Assembly (NCBI RefSeq): GCF_017377775.1
Contig: NZ_JAFVLN010000020.1
Location: 1 to 64,000 of the forward strand
Direction: 5' to 3'
Source of the DNA: Streptomyces sp. VRA16 Mangrove soil
Lineage (GTDB): Bacteria; Actinomycetota; Actinomycetes; Streptomycetales; Streptomycetaceae
Length of the DNA: 64,000 nt
Part shown: one piece after another, positions 28,690 to 36,149 of the stretch
Numbering within the stretch: position 1 is the stretch's first letter
Layout: each line of letters opens with the position of its first letter
Program-made: the position numbers and the translations under genes
The notes under the pieces: model-generated
Told to the model about the DNA's origin: nothing
What the model saw: the letters and a program-made list of their open reading frames with translations, nothing else
Databases searched by the model: none

Positions 28690-29981
28690 CCACCCTGGAC
28701 GAGAACCCCACCCGCTCCCCCCGCGGCAAGCGGATCCCGTTCCCCACGGTCGACGAGGTCTCCCGGCACTGCCTCCAGGACCAGGAGCCGGAGACCGTGC
28801 ACATCGAGGTGCACCTCACGGGGCGGCTGGAGGCGAGCCGGTTCAGCACGGCGTTCACCGAGGCGCTGCGCCGGCACCCCCGGATCCTGATGCGCGAGGC
28901 GCCGCGCCGCTGGTACGGCAGGCGGTACGAGTGGGAGCTGACCGAGGGGCCCGAGGTGCACCCGGTCGGCTTCCCCGCCCCGGGCCCGGACGCGCTGAAG
29001 CGGGCCCGCGCCAGGTGCCTCGACCAGGCGCCGCCGCTCACCGCGTCGCCGCCGGTCCGCGTGGAGGTGATCGAGGAGCCGAGGACGGGCACCTCGATCC
29101 TCGTCGTCACCATCAACCACACCGCGCTCGACGGCCCGGCGTGCCTGCGGGTGCTGGCCACGGCGGCCGAGCTGTACGGCGGCCGGGACAACAGTGCGCC
29201 GCCCGCCGCGCCGCCCGCTCCGGCGCCCGCCGCCGCGCAGCCCCCGCCGTCGTCGTGGGCGCGCCCGGCCCGGGTGGCTCCCGGCACGCCCGAGCCGCGG
29301 CCGGGCAACGGCCTGCTGGTCTGCGAGCTGCCCGTGCCGCGCCGTCCCAAGGGCGCCCCGTACACGGTGAACGACCAGCTGATGGTGGCCACGGCGCGCA
29401 CGATCGCCTACTGGAACGAGGAGCACGGCGTCCACCGCCCGCACCGCCCGCTGCGCATCACCATGCCGGTCGACGACCGGCCACGGGACGAGACGATGCC
29501 GATCGGGAACGGCACACGACTCGTCGAAGTAGCCCTCACACCAGCCGAGTTGACACTGCCGATGCCGGAGCTGCTCCGGCGGACGGCGACCCGCACCGCC
29601 GCCCTCAAGTCCCTCGTGCGGCCCCAGCTCGGCCACGGCGCGGCCCTGTTGACGACGCCGTACGCCCCGGTCGCCTGGCGGGCCGCCGCCACCCGCGCGC
29701 TGCGCACGGCGGCCGGCCCGTGGACCTCGACGACCCTGCTCAGCAACATCGGCCGCATCCCGTACCCGCTGGACTTCGGCGACGGCGGGCGGGCGAGCGC
29801 CGTCTGGTTCTCGGCCCCGGCCCGGATGCCGCGCGGCCTGACCGTCACCACCGCGTCCACGGCGGGCCGGCTCCATCTGGCCCTGCGCTGGTCGCGCACG
29901 CTCCTGAGCCACGGCGACGGGGCGCATCTGCGCGACCTCTTCGAGCACCACCTCCACGCGACACAGGAGGAGGCACCATGA
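28686..29981 (+). CDS. Condensation-domain (C-domain/acyltransferase superfamily) protein
   Basis: This 431-aa stand-alone protein is related to NRPS condensation domains. The family motif HHxxxDG appears as NHTALDG at residues 144-150, keeping the second, catalytic His (H145) and the structural Asp, and the second half has DDRPRDETMPIGNGTRLVEV and LLSNIGRIPYPLDFG, the equivalents of the later C-domain motifs. A Pro/Ala-rich linker at about 172-195 joins the two lobes. No carrier protein or adenylation domain is nearby, so it may act as an O- or N-acyltransferase, like PapA-type enzymes, on the envelope glycan or lipid made by this operon. It overlaps the AftD-like gene by 4 bases. Confidence 0.82.
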   Translation: MTTLDENPTRSPRGKRIPFPTVDEVSRHCLQDQEPETVHIEVHLTGRLEASRFSTAFTEALRRHPRILMREAPRRWYGRRYEWELTEGPEVHPVGFPAPGPDALKRARARCLDQAPPLTASPPVRVEVIEEPRTGTSILVVTINHTALDGPACLRVLATAAELYGGRDNSAPPAAPPAPAPAAAQPPPSSWARPARVAPGTPEPRPGNGLLVCELPVPRRPKGAPYTVNDQLMVATARTIAYWNEEHGVHRPHRPLRITMPVDDRPRDETMPIGNGTRLVEVALTPAELTLPMPELLRRTATRTAALKSLVRPQLGHGAALLTTPYAPVAWRAAATRALRTAAGPWTSTTLLSNIGRIPYPLDFGDGGRASAVWFSAPARMPRGLTVTTASTAGRLHLALRWSRTLLSHGDGAHLRDLFEHHLHATQEEAP

Positions 29982-30733
29982 GCGCCCCCGCGAAAGCCGC
30001 CGCGAAAGCCCCGTCGAGCCTGCGCGACCTCTACGAGGACCCCGCGACCCCCGTCGCCTCCGGCACCCCGCGCACCCTGCGCCAGACCCGGCTCCTCGCC
30101 GCCGCCCTGGCCGCCGAAACCGGTTGCCGCCAGGGCGCCGTGATCCTCGACATCGGCTGCGGCGACGGCACCGCGACGGCCACGGCCGCCCGGCTGCTCC
30201 CCGCCCGGCACCGGATCGTCGGCGTCGACTGGTCGCAGGGCGCCCTGCGCCGCGCGGCGACCCGCGTCCCGCACGTCGTACGGGGCGAACTCAGCGGCCA
30301 CGGGCTGCCGTTCGCGTCCGGGAGCGCCGACGCCGTCGTGTTCAGCGAGGTCGTCGAGCACCTCGTCGACCCGGACGCCGCGCTCGACGAACTCCGCCGT
30401 GTGCTGCGCCCCGGCGGCCACCTCCTCCTGTCCACCCCGAACCTGGCCGCCTGGTACAACCGGGCGCTGCTCCTCGCGGGGGTGCAACCGGTGTTCTCCG
30501 AGGTGAGCCTGCGCGCGATCCACGGCAGGCCGGGGCGCGAGGTCGTCGGCCATCTGCGGCTCTACACCCCGCGCGCACTGCGGGAGTTCGTCACGGCGTC
30601 CGGTTTCGACGTCGTACGCGTGTCAGGGGCCCCGTTCCACGGAGTGCCGCGCCCCTTGCGTCCCCTGGACCGGCTGGCCTGCGCCGCGCCGTCGCTCGCC
30701 TCGATCCTCCTGCTGCACGCCCGAAGGACGTGA
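29978..30733 (+). CDS. SAM-dependent methyltransferase (class I)
   Basis: This 251-aa enzyme has motif I VILDIGCGDGTATATAARLLP, an acidic loop VGVDWS, and VFSEVVEHLVDPDAALDELRRVLRPGGHLLLSTPN, typical of Methyltransf_11/23 enzymes. The GHLRLYTPRALREFV segment is common in methyltransferases that act on polyprenyl- or sugar-linked substrates. It starts with ATG at 29978 inside the last codons of the condensation-domain gene (ATGA overlap) and has a GGAGGAGG ribosome binding site, so it is part of the same transcript. Confidence 0.9.
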   Translation: MSAPAKAAAKAPSSLRDLYEDPATPVASGTPRTLRQTRLLAAALAAETGCRQGAVILDIGCGDGTATATAARLLPARHRIVGVDWSQGALRRAATRVPHVVRGELSGHGLPFASGSADAVVFSEVVEHLVDPDAALDELRRVLRPGGHLLLSTPNLAAWYNRALLLAGVQPVFSEVSLRAIHGRPGREVVGHLRLYTPRALREFVTASGFDVVRVSGAPFHGVPRPLRPLDRLACAAPSLASILLLHARRT

Positions 30734-30739
30734 CCGGCG

Positions 30740-31660
30740 ATGCCCGCCGTGGCGTGGGGCGTCGGCGCGGCCCTGCTCGCGAACACGCTGTACAGCGTCG
30801 GGTTCGTCCTGGAGAAGCGGGCCCTGACCGCGCTGCCCGAGGTGAGTGTGCGCCGGCCCGTGCGGCTGCTGCGGCACGTGGTGACCAGCCCGCTGTGGCT
30901 GGCGGGTTCGGTGGCGCTCGCCTCCGGGTTCGGCGCGCAGCTCGCCGTCTACCGGACGCTGCCGATCGCCGCGGCGCAGGGCATCTTCGTCTCCGGTCTC
31001 GTGCTGTTGCTGCTGCTGTCGGCGCGGCTGCTCGGCGAGCGGACCTCGGGGCGTGAGCGGTACGCCATCGGCGCGATCCTGGCCGCGCTGCTGATGGTCG
31101 TGCTGTCGCTGCGGCAGGGCGGCGACACCATCGGGGGCGGCGCCCCGGCCCCGCTGATCCTGACCGTGTGCCTGCCGTCGCTCGCGGCGGGCCTGTACCT
31201 GTACGCGGCGGCCGAGCGGCGCGCCCGCCACCGGCACCGGATGCCGACCACCGGGGTCGAGTACGGCGTCGCGGTCGGCCTGCTCTACGGGGTCAGCTCG
31301 CTGGCGATCAAGGGCGCGTCCGGGCTGCTGCCGGACATCCCGCGCCTGTTCGCGTCCCCGTACCCGTATCTGTTGCTGTGCACCGGCGCGTGCGGGCTCG
31401 TCATGTCGCAGGCGGCGCTCCAGCGCTGCCGGGCCTCGCTGATCGTGCCGGTGTGCACGACGGTGACGTGCCTGTTCACCGCGGTGCTCGGCACGCTCGC
31501 GTTCGGCGAGTCGCTGCCGCACGAGCCGGCGCGGCTCGCCCTGCGGGTCACCGGTACCGCGCTCGCCGTCGTCGTCCTCCTGCTGATGCCGAAGCACGAC
31601 GCGGCCCCGTCCGTCGAACCGACCGCCACCCCGAGGGAGTTGATGCCCCATGAACCCTGA
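30740..31660 (+). CDS. DMT/EamA-like transporter, ten-helix membrane protein
   Basis: This 306-aa integral membrane protein has about ten hydrophobic helices, starting AWGVGAALLANTLYSVGFVLEKRAL and with YRTLPIAAAQGIFVSGLVLLLLLSARLLGER, like drug/metabolite and NIPA-type transporters. Located within an envelope glycan cluster, it could flip a lipid-linked intermediate (as ArnE/F-type small DMT proteins do), but this is inferred from context only. It begins 6 bases after the methyltransferase stop and overlaps the Trm112-like gene by 11 bases. Confidence 0.8.
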   Translation: MPAVAWGVGAALLANTLYSVGFVLEKRALTALPEVSVRRPVRLLRHVVTSPLWLAGSVALASGFGAQLAVYRTLPIAAAQGIFVSGLVLLLLLSARLLGERTSGRERYAIGAILAALLMVVLSLRQGGDTIGGGAPAPLILTVCLPSLAAGLYLYAAAERRARHRHRMPTTGVEYGVAVGLLYGVSSLAIKGASGLLPDIPRLFASPYPYLLLCTGACGLVMSQAALQRCRASLIVPVCTTVTCLFTAVLGTLAFGESLPHEPARLALRVTGTALAVVVLLLMPKHDAAPSVEPTATPRELMPHEP

Positions 31661-31877
31661 CGACCCGCTGCTGAGGATCCTGGCCTGCCCGCTCGACAAG
31701 GGCCCGCTCGTGCTGCTGCCGGACGGCGACGCGCTGTACAACCCACGGCTGCAGCGCCGCTATCCCGTCGTCGACGGCATCCCGCAGCTGCTGCCGTCGT
31801 CCGGTGAGCAGGTCACCGAGGACGAGCACGAGCGCCTCCTGAAACGTCTCGACGAGGCCCGCCGGGTGGTCCCGTGA
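31650..31877 (+). CDS. Trm112-like zinc-ribbon-type small protein
   Basis: This 75-aa protein fits the Trm112/UPF0434 family: DPLLRILACPLDKGPLVLLPDGDALYNPRLQRRYPVVDGIPQLLPSSG. Trm112 proteins bind and activate methyltransferases. Bacterial members usually have four Cys; only one is visible here (C13), so it probably lacks zinc. It is embedded among methyltransferase genes and may serve as activator of one of them. ATG at 31650 has a GAGGGAG ribosome binding site and its stop overlaps the FkbM gene start (GTGA). Confidence 0.85.
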   Translation: MNPDDPLLRILACPLDKGPLVLLPDGDALYNPRLQRRYPVVDGIPQLLPSSGEQVTEDEHERLLKRLDEARRVVP

Positions 31878-32851
31878 CCACGCTCGCCGCCCGCCTCGCC
31901 CCCTGGCTGCCGGCCCGGCTCACCGCCGCCACCGCCCGCGCCCTGTACCCGCGCTTCGAGCCCGAGCTGGCCCGGCTGTCCGACATGGTGCCGTCCGGCG
32001 GCACGGCGGTCGACGTCGGCGGCTGGTACGGGCCGTGGACGCACCGCCTCGCGGCCCGCGCCCGGCAGGTGGTCACCCTGGAACCGGTTCCGCACCTGGC
32101 CCGTACCCTCGCCGCGTCGGCGCCCGCGAACGTACGGGTCGTACGGGCGGCGGCCGGGGACCGGCACGGCACGGCCCTGCTGTGGCAGCCGCCCGACGAC
32201 GAGCGGGGCGAACGCGGCGTCTCCTCGCTGGTGCGCCGCGCCGGCCTGCACGCGGCGAGCGGCCACCCGGTGCCGTGCGTCACCCTCGACGAACTCGCGC
32301 TCCACGACGTGGACTTCGTGAAGATCGACGTGGACGGGGCGGAGCTGCCCGTGCTGCGCGGCGCGCACACCCTTCTGACCCGCGACCGCCCGGCCCTCTT
32401 CATCGAGCTGGAGACCCGCATCCAGCCGATCGCCCCGGTCATCGGCCATCTGCGGGCGCTCGGCTACGAGGGCTGGGTACTGCCGGGCCGCAGCTGGCTG
32501 CCGCTGCCGTCCTTCGATCTGGCGGCACACCAGCGCGGCGCCGCCCACCTGGCCGCGCAGGGGCTGCTACGACGGGCGCTCACCCCGGCGGGGCGCCGCC
32601 CCCGCTATGTGAACTCGGTGCTGTTCCTGCCGGAGGGGCGCGCCCCCGGCGCCGTACGTGGGCACGGGGCCGATGACGTAAGCGGGCACGGGGCCGACGA
32701 CGTACGCGGGCACGAGTCGGACGCTGTACGCGGGCCCGGGTCCGACGACATACCCGGGCACGAGTCGGGCGACGTACGCGAGCACGGGTCGGGCGACCTG
32801 CGCGACCATGGGAGACATGCCACGCCCCACACCGGCCGCCGGCCCCGCTGA
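31874..32851 (+). CDS. FkbM family methyltransferase with repetitive C-terminal tail
   Basis: This 325-aa protein has a SAM-binding core AVDVGGWYGPWTHRLAARA, an acidic loop VVTLEPVPHLARTL and the FkbM hallmark VDFVKIDVDGAELPVLRGA (about residues 150-170). FkbM enzymes O-methylate sugars or macrolide hydroxyls. From about residue 260 the protein becomes a tail of seven 8-residue repeats (consensus VRGHGSDD) that looks disordered and is encoded by a 24-bp tandem repeat. The tail overlaps the next gene by 44 bases. GTG at 31874 is coupled to the Trm112-like stop. It is part of the envelope glycan cluster. Confidence 0.87.
   Translation: MTTLAARLAPWLPARLTAATARALYPRFEPELARLSDMVPSGGTAVDVGGWYGPWTHRLAARARQVVTLEPVPHLARTLAASAPANVRVVRAAAGDRHGTALLWQPPDDERGERGVSSLVRRAGLHAASGHPVPCVTLDELALHDVDFVKIDVDGAELPVLRGAHTLLTRDRPALFIELETRIQPIAPVIGHLRALGYEGWVLPGRSWLPLPSFDLAAHQRGAAHLAAQGLLRRALTPAGRRPRYVNSVLFLPEGRAPGAVRGHGADDVSGHGADDVRGHESDAVRGPGSDDIPGHESGDVREHGSGDLRDHGRHATPHTGRRPR
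32651..32818. repeat. Seven tandem 24-bp repeats at the 3' end of the FkbM gene
   Basis: Seven contiguous 24-base units start at 32651, 32675, 32699, 32723, 32747, 32771 and 32795. Each is in frame and encodes an octapeptide like VRGHGADD, with 3 to 8 base differences between neighbours. The last unit contains the start codon of the following gene. Confidence 0.93.
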
Positions 32852-33413
32852 CCCCTTCACCCCGCTGCACTTCCAACTCGTGCTGCTGCGCCGGATGGCC
32901 GACCACAACCCGGACCTTGTCGAGACCGCCCGCGCCGACCTGGGGGTCTCCGTCGCCGACATGCGGGAGGCGAACCGCCGCTGGCAGGCCATGGTCCGCT
33001 CGCCGCGCGCACGGGCGGCGGTCTCCCGCTACCGCTCGGTGCTGGGCGCCCCGGAGCGCACGCTGGTGCGGAAGATCGGCGACATGGAGTGCGAGGCGCT
33101 GCTGTGGCCGGTGCCGCTCTGGCCCGGCCTGCGCTTCGAGGTGCTCCTCTCCCCGCAGGGCGCGGTCTGGAACGACTGGCTGATCCGCGCCCCCGGCACG
33201 GCCGGGCCCGCGCTGCGCACCACGGCGGACCTCGTCCCGTGGTCGTGCACGGTCGACGAGGCGGCCCGCGCGTTCGCCCCGGCCCGCCCGCTGGAGGGGA
33301 CCGCGCCGACCCGCTGGGGCCTGGCGTTCACGGCGCCGGACGAGGCGGGGACGCCGCGCGAGGTGCGGGCGGAGTTCACCTACGGGCTGCTGCAACGCTG
33401 GGAGACGGTCTAG
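32808..33413 (+). CDS. Conserved hypothetical protein (201 aa)
   Basis: This is a soluble 201-aa protein with no domain I can name. The N-terminus is flexible (PRPTPAAGPADPFTPLH), followed by a helical region (VLLRRMADHNPDLVETARADLGVSVADMREANRRWQAMV) and a Trp-rich beta region (LLWPVPLWPGLRFEVLLSPQGAVWNDWLIR). The start may be ATG 32808 or ATG 32817; either overlaps the FkbM gene, so it is probably translated by coupling and is the last gene of the cluster. Codon bias supports coding. Confidence 0.75.
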   Translation: MGDMPRPTPAAGPADPFTPLHFQLVLLRRMADHNPDLVETARADLGVSVADMREANRRWQAMVRSPRARAAVSRYRSVLGAPERTLVRKIGDMECEALLWPVPLWPGLRFEVLLSPQGAVWNDWLIRAPGTAGPALRTTADLVPWSCTVDEAARAFAPARPLEGTAPTRWGLAFTAPDEAGTPREVRAEFTYGLLQRWETV

Positions 33414-33453
33414 GCGGGGCCACGGCGTGAGGCAGTCCGGCGCCTGCCTTCTC

Positions 33454-34329
33454 TCACTGCACCGCCTTGAGGATCGCCTCGGCGACCACCGGTGCCGAGC
33501 CGGGGTGCACGGCGGTCAGGAACAGGTTCGGCTCGACGAGCTCCAGCTCCATCACGCACGGCTGCCCGTCCGCGCCGTCGACCAGGTCCACGCGCGCGTA
33601 CAGCAGTTGCTCCGGGCCCCCTGGGACGGCCGCCAACGCCCGCTCGGCGACGGCGCATTCGGCTTCGGTGGGCTGCCACGGCTCCAGTGACGGGTGGGCG
33701 ACCTTACGGGCGTCGAAGGCGACTCCCTCGGCGAGCACGGCGCCCTTGCGGATGGAGTGCAGGAACCGGCCGCCGTAGAAGAGCACGGCGCGCTCGCCGC
33801 TGACGTCGATCCCCTCGACGTACGGCTGCACCATGGCCGTCAGGCCCTCGGTGTGCATCCGGGCCAACTGCCGCAGCGCGGCGTCCCGTTCGGCCGGGGC
33901 ATAGCGGGCGGCGTAGCGGGCGCCGGCTCCGGACGTCGGCTTGACGACGAACGCGCGGTCGCGGGGCAGGTCGGGGGTGTCGCCCGGCGCGACGTACGCG
34001 GTGGGCACGGTGGGCACCCCGGCGTCGGCGAGTTCACCGAGGTACCGCTTGTCGGTGCTCCAGCGGAGCACCTCGACGGGGTTGGCGATCCGGGTGACGG
34101 CGGCGCACCGCGCGGCCCACTCCAGGAACTCGCCGCGCCGCCAGCTGTAGTCCCAGGTCGACCGGACCACGACGAGGTCGTACGCCGCCCAGTCGGCCTG
34201 CGGGTCGTCCCACGCGACGACCGAGGCGGTGGCGCCCGCGCTCTCCAACTCGGCCGCGAGCAGCGGGAGATCGCGGTCGACGGGCTGGTCGGGGCCGGGG
34301 CGATAGGTGGCGAGGGCTATATGGGGCAT
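33454..34329 (-). CDS. ATP-grasp domain protein (carboxylate-amine ligase-like)
   Basis: This 291-aa protein has an N-terminal Rossmann-like part (IALATYRPGPDQPVDRDLPLLAAELESAG ... VVVRSTWDYSWRR) and an ATP-grasp core (RAFVVKPTSGAGARYA, AMVQPYVEGIDVSGERAVLFY, and the metal-binding end VMELELVEPNLFL). It should ligate a carboxylate to an amine or thiol through an acyl phosphate; the substrate is unknown. The DLVVVRSTWDY motif recurs in stand-alone ATP-grasp proteins of actinobacteria. It converges with the envelope cluster. ATG at 34329 is chosen; the longer open frame upstream runs through intergenic repeats. Confidence 0.88.
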   Translation of the reverse strand: MPHIALATYRPGPDQPVDRDLPLLAAELESAGATASVVAWDDPQADWAAYDLVVVRSTWDYSWRRGEFLEWAARCAAVTRIANPVEVLRWSTDKRYLGELADAGVPTVPTAYVAPGDTPDLPRDRAFVVKPTSGAGARYAARYAPAERDAALRQLARMHTEGLTAMVQPYVEGIDVSGERAVLFYGGRFLHSIRKGAVLAEGVAFDARKVAHPSLEPWQPTEAECAVAERALAAVPGGPEQLLYARVDLVDGADGQPCVMELELVEPNLFLTAVHPGSAPVVAEAILKAVQ

Positions 34330-34410
34330 GCGCGGGGGGCTCCTGTGCTGCGTTCCGCTGTACGAGCTTCCTGACTCCCCGAGGCTAACGCCGGGCCCGC
34401 GCCCACACCC

Positions 34411-34530
34411 GGCCAGGTACGCGGGGCTGCGCCCGCGCCCCGCCAGGTAGGCGGGGCTGCGCCCGTGCCCCGCCAGGTACGCGGGGCTGCGACCGTGCCC
34501 CGTAAGGGGCGCGGGGAACTGCGCGACCAG
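34411..34530. repeat. 30-bp tandem repeats, three copies plus one decayed
   Basis: Units at 34411, 34441 and 34471 share CCAGGTACGCGGGGCTGCG with 2-4 differences. The fourth unit (34501) drifts into the dispersed AGGGGCGCGGGGAACTGCGC element. Confidence 0.85.
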
Positions 34531-34611
34531 CCCCCACCGGGGCTGCGGTCGGCGACGGCGCGACCGGGACCGAGCTGGACGCCGGATTGAAGCGCTCGCC
34601 CCGCGCCGGGG

Positions 34612-34659
34612 GCCGCCTTGCCCACCCTGCCGCCCATGGCGGCAGATTGCCCAAGGCGG
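34612..34659. repeat. REP-like palindromic element, copy 2
   Basis: This copy is 47/48 identical to the element at 14628-14675, with the same nested palindrome (CCGCCTTG/CAAGGCGG outer, GCCGCC/GGCGGC inner). Confidence 0.85.
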
Positions 34660-34775
34660 CGCGGCAGCCGACCGGGGCGGGAAAGCCCATGGCGGCAGAT
34701 TGCCCAAGGCGGCGGGGGCGACCGGGCGCCACCCCGGCCGGAAAGCCCGCGGCGGCAGTCGGCGGGGCCGGGTTC

Positions 34776-35978
34776 TCAGGGGCGCGGGGAACTGCGTGCC
34801 CCGGCGAGGCGGCTCGCCGTCCGACGGGGCCACGCCGAGATCAGGGTCATCCCCACCGTCGCCACGGCCGAGACGAGGAAACCACCGTGCGCCCCGCCGA
34901 CATCCACCGCCCGCCCCGCGACCGCCCCGGACACCGCGATACCCGCCGCACTGGCCGACCCACCCCAGGTGAAGGCCTGCGTGAGCACCGCGCGCGGCAC
35001 CGTCGACTCGGTCAGCAACGAGAACAGGATCAACAGCGGCGGCACGGCGAACCCGGTCAGCGCGAGACAGACGGCGACCGGCAGCGGAGCGTCGAGCACG
35101 GTCAGCGGCAGCACGACGGCGGCGAGCGCGGCACAGACGACGGTGCGCTGCCGGACGGGAGCCGACCGCCAGCGCCGCAACCCGTACAGCCAACCGCCCA
35201 CCAGCGACGTGCAGTTGGAGACGGCGTACAGCACCGGCGCCAGGGCCGGGGTGCCGCGCCGCACGGCGTACGCGCCGATGGAGACCTGCTGGGCGCCGAA
35301 GTACACGCCCAGGACGAGAGTGATCGCGACGAGTCGGGCGAAGGCCGGGCTGAACAGGGCCCGCCCGGCCCCCTTCCGGGCCGCCCGCCCCTCGACCGGG
35401 GGCGCGGTGCGGCGCTGCGCGGCGAGCGCGAGCCCGCCGCAGACGACGAGCGCCGCGGCGAGCAGGGTGCCCAGGCGCGGGTGACCCGCCGCCCCGGCCG
35501 CGCTGACCAGGGCGGGCCCGGCGAGGAAGGAGAGCCCGTTGGCCAGCGATTCGAGGGCGTAGGCGCGCGGCAGCGCGTCGGCCGGCCCGTCGTGCAGCAG
35601 GGCCGACCAGCGGGCGGCGGCGAAGGCACTGATCTGCGGCAGCGTCGCCCCGACGAGCGCCCCGGCGACGGGGTCGGGCACCGCGCCCGTCACCAGCAGG
35701 GCGACGGCCCCGGCGTGCGCGAGGACCGTGCCGGGCAGGGTGCGCGTCTGCCCGAACCGGTCGACGAGCCGCCCCAGTTGGGGCCCGGCGAGCGCGTCGG
35801 TGACGGCGAAGCAGCCGGTGACGAGGCCCGCGTCACCGTAGGAACCGGTACGGGCGTGGACCAGCCACACCATGCCGAGCCCGGTCATGGCGAGCCCGAC
35901 CCGCCCGAGGCAGGCGGAGAGGAAGAAGGCTGCGGCACCGGGGGTGCGCAGGAGAGAGCGATAGGTCGCCGACGGCAC
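34776..35978 (-). CDS. MFS transporter
   Basis: This 400-aa major facilitator protein has twelve predicted helices, starting with FFLSACLGRVGLAMTGLGMVWLV and the loop 2-3 motif QLGRLVDRFGQTR. The substrate is unknown; drug export is common for this type. GTG at 35978 (PSATYRSLLRTPG) is preferred because a GGAAGGGA site precedes it and the longer frame adds 39 non-hydrophobic residues. Its last codons (SSPRP-stop) lie inside a dispersed GGGGCGCGGGGAACTG repeat, so the repeat may have replaced the original C-terminus. Confidence 0.87.
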   Translation of the reverse strand: MPSATYRSLLRTPGAAAFFLSACLGRVGLAMTGLGMVWLVHARTGSYGDAGLVTGCFAVTDALAGPQLGRLVDRFGQTRTLPGTVLAHAGAVALLVTGAVPDPVAGALVGATLPQISAFAAARWSALLHDGPADALPRAYALESLANGLSFLAGPALVSAAGAAGHPRLGTLLAAALVVCGGLALAAQRRTAPPVEGRAARKGAGRALFSPAFARLVAITLVLGVYFGAQQVSIGAYAVRRGTPALAPVLYAVSNCTSLVGGWLYGLRRWRSAPVRQRTVVCAALAAVVLPLTVLDAPLPVAVCLALTGFAVPPLLILFSLLTESTVPRAVLTQAFTWGGSASAAGIAVSGAVAGRAVDVGGAHGGFLVSAVATVGMTLISAWPRRTASRLAGARSSPRP

Positions 35979-36149
35979 GGCGCGTCCCTTCCGTCGCCCG
36001 GCGGGACGCTTCACCACGGGGCCGTCGGCGTCCGGATGGCCGACCCGTGAGGCGCCTGAAGCCTTCCCTGACAGGCCTGGAGCGGGGACGCGCACTCCAG
36101 GCCGACTCCGTCACCGAGCAGAGTTCACGATGATGTCGATGCGGCGATC

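Larger units (their letters stand above)
34330..34775. other. Repeat-rich intergenic stretch
   Basis: This 446-base gap holds no gene. It contains three 30-bp tandem repeats plus a decayed one (34411-34530), the REP-like 48-base palindrome (34612-34659) with a shorter relative at about 34686-34715, and two copies of GGGGCGCGGGGAACTGCG (34506 and 34780), which I recall as a dispersed Streptomyces intergenic repeat. Confidence 0.75.

Noticed and set aside
32651..32818. Possible CRISPR array
   Set aside because: Repeats of 24 bp are contiguous without spacers and in frame with the FkbM gene.
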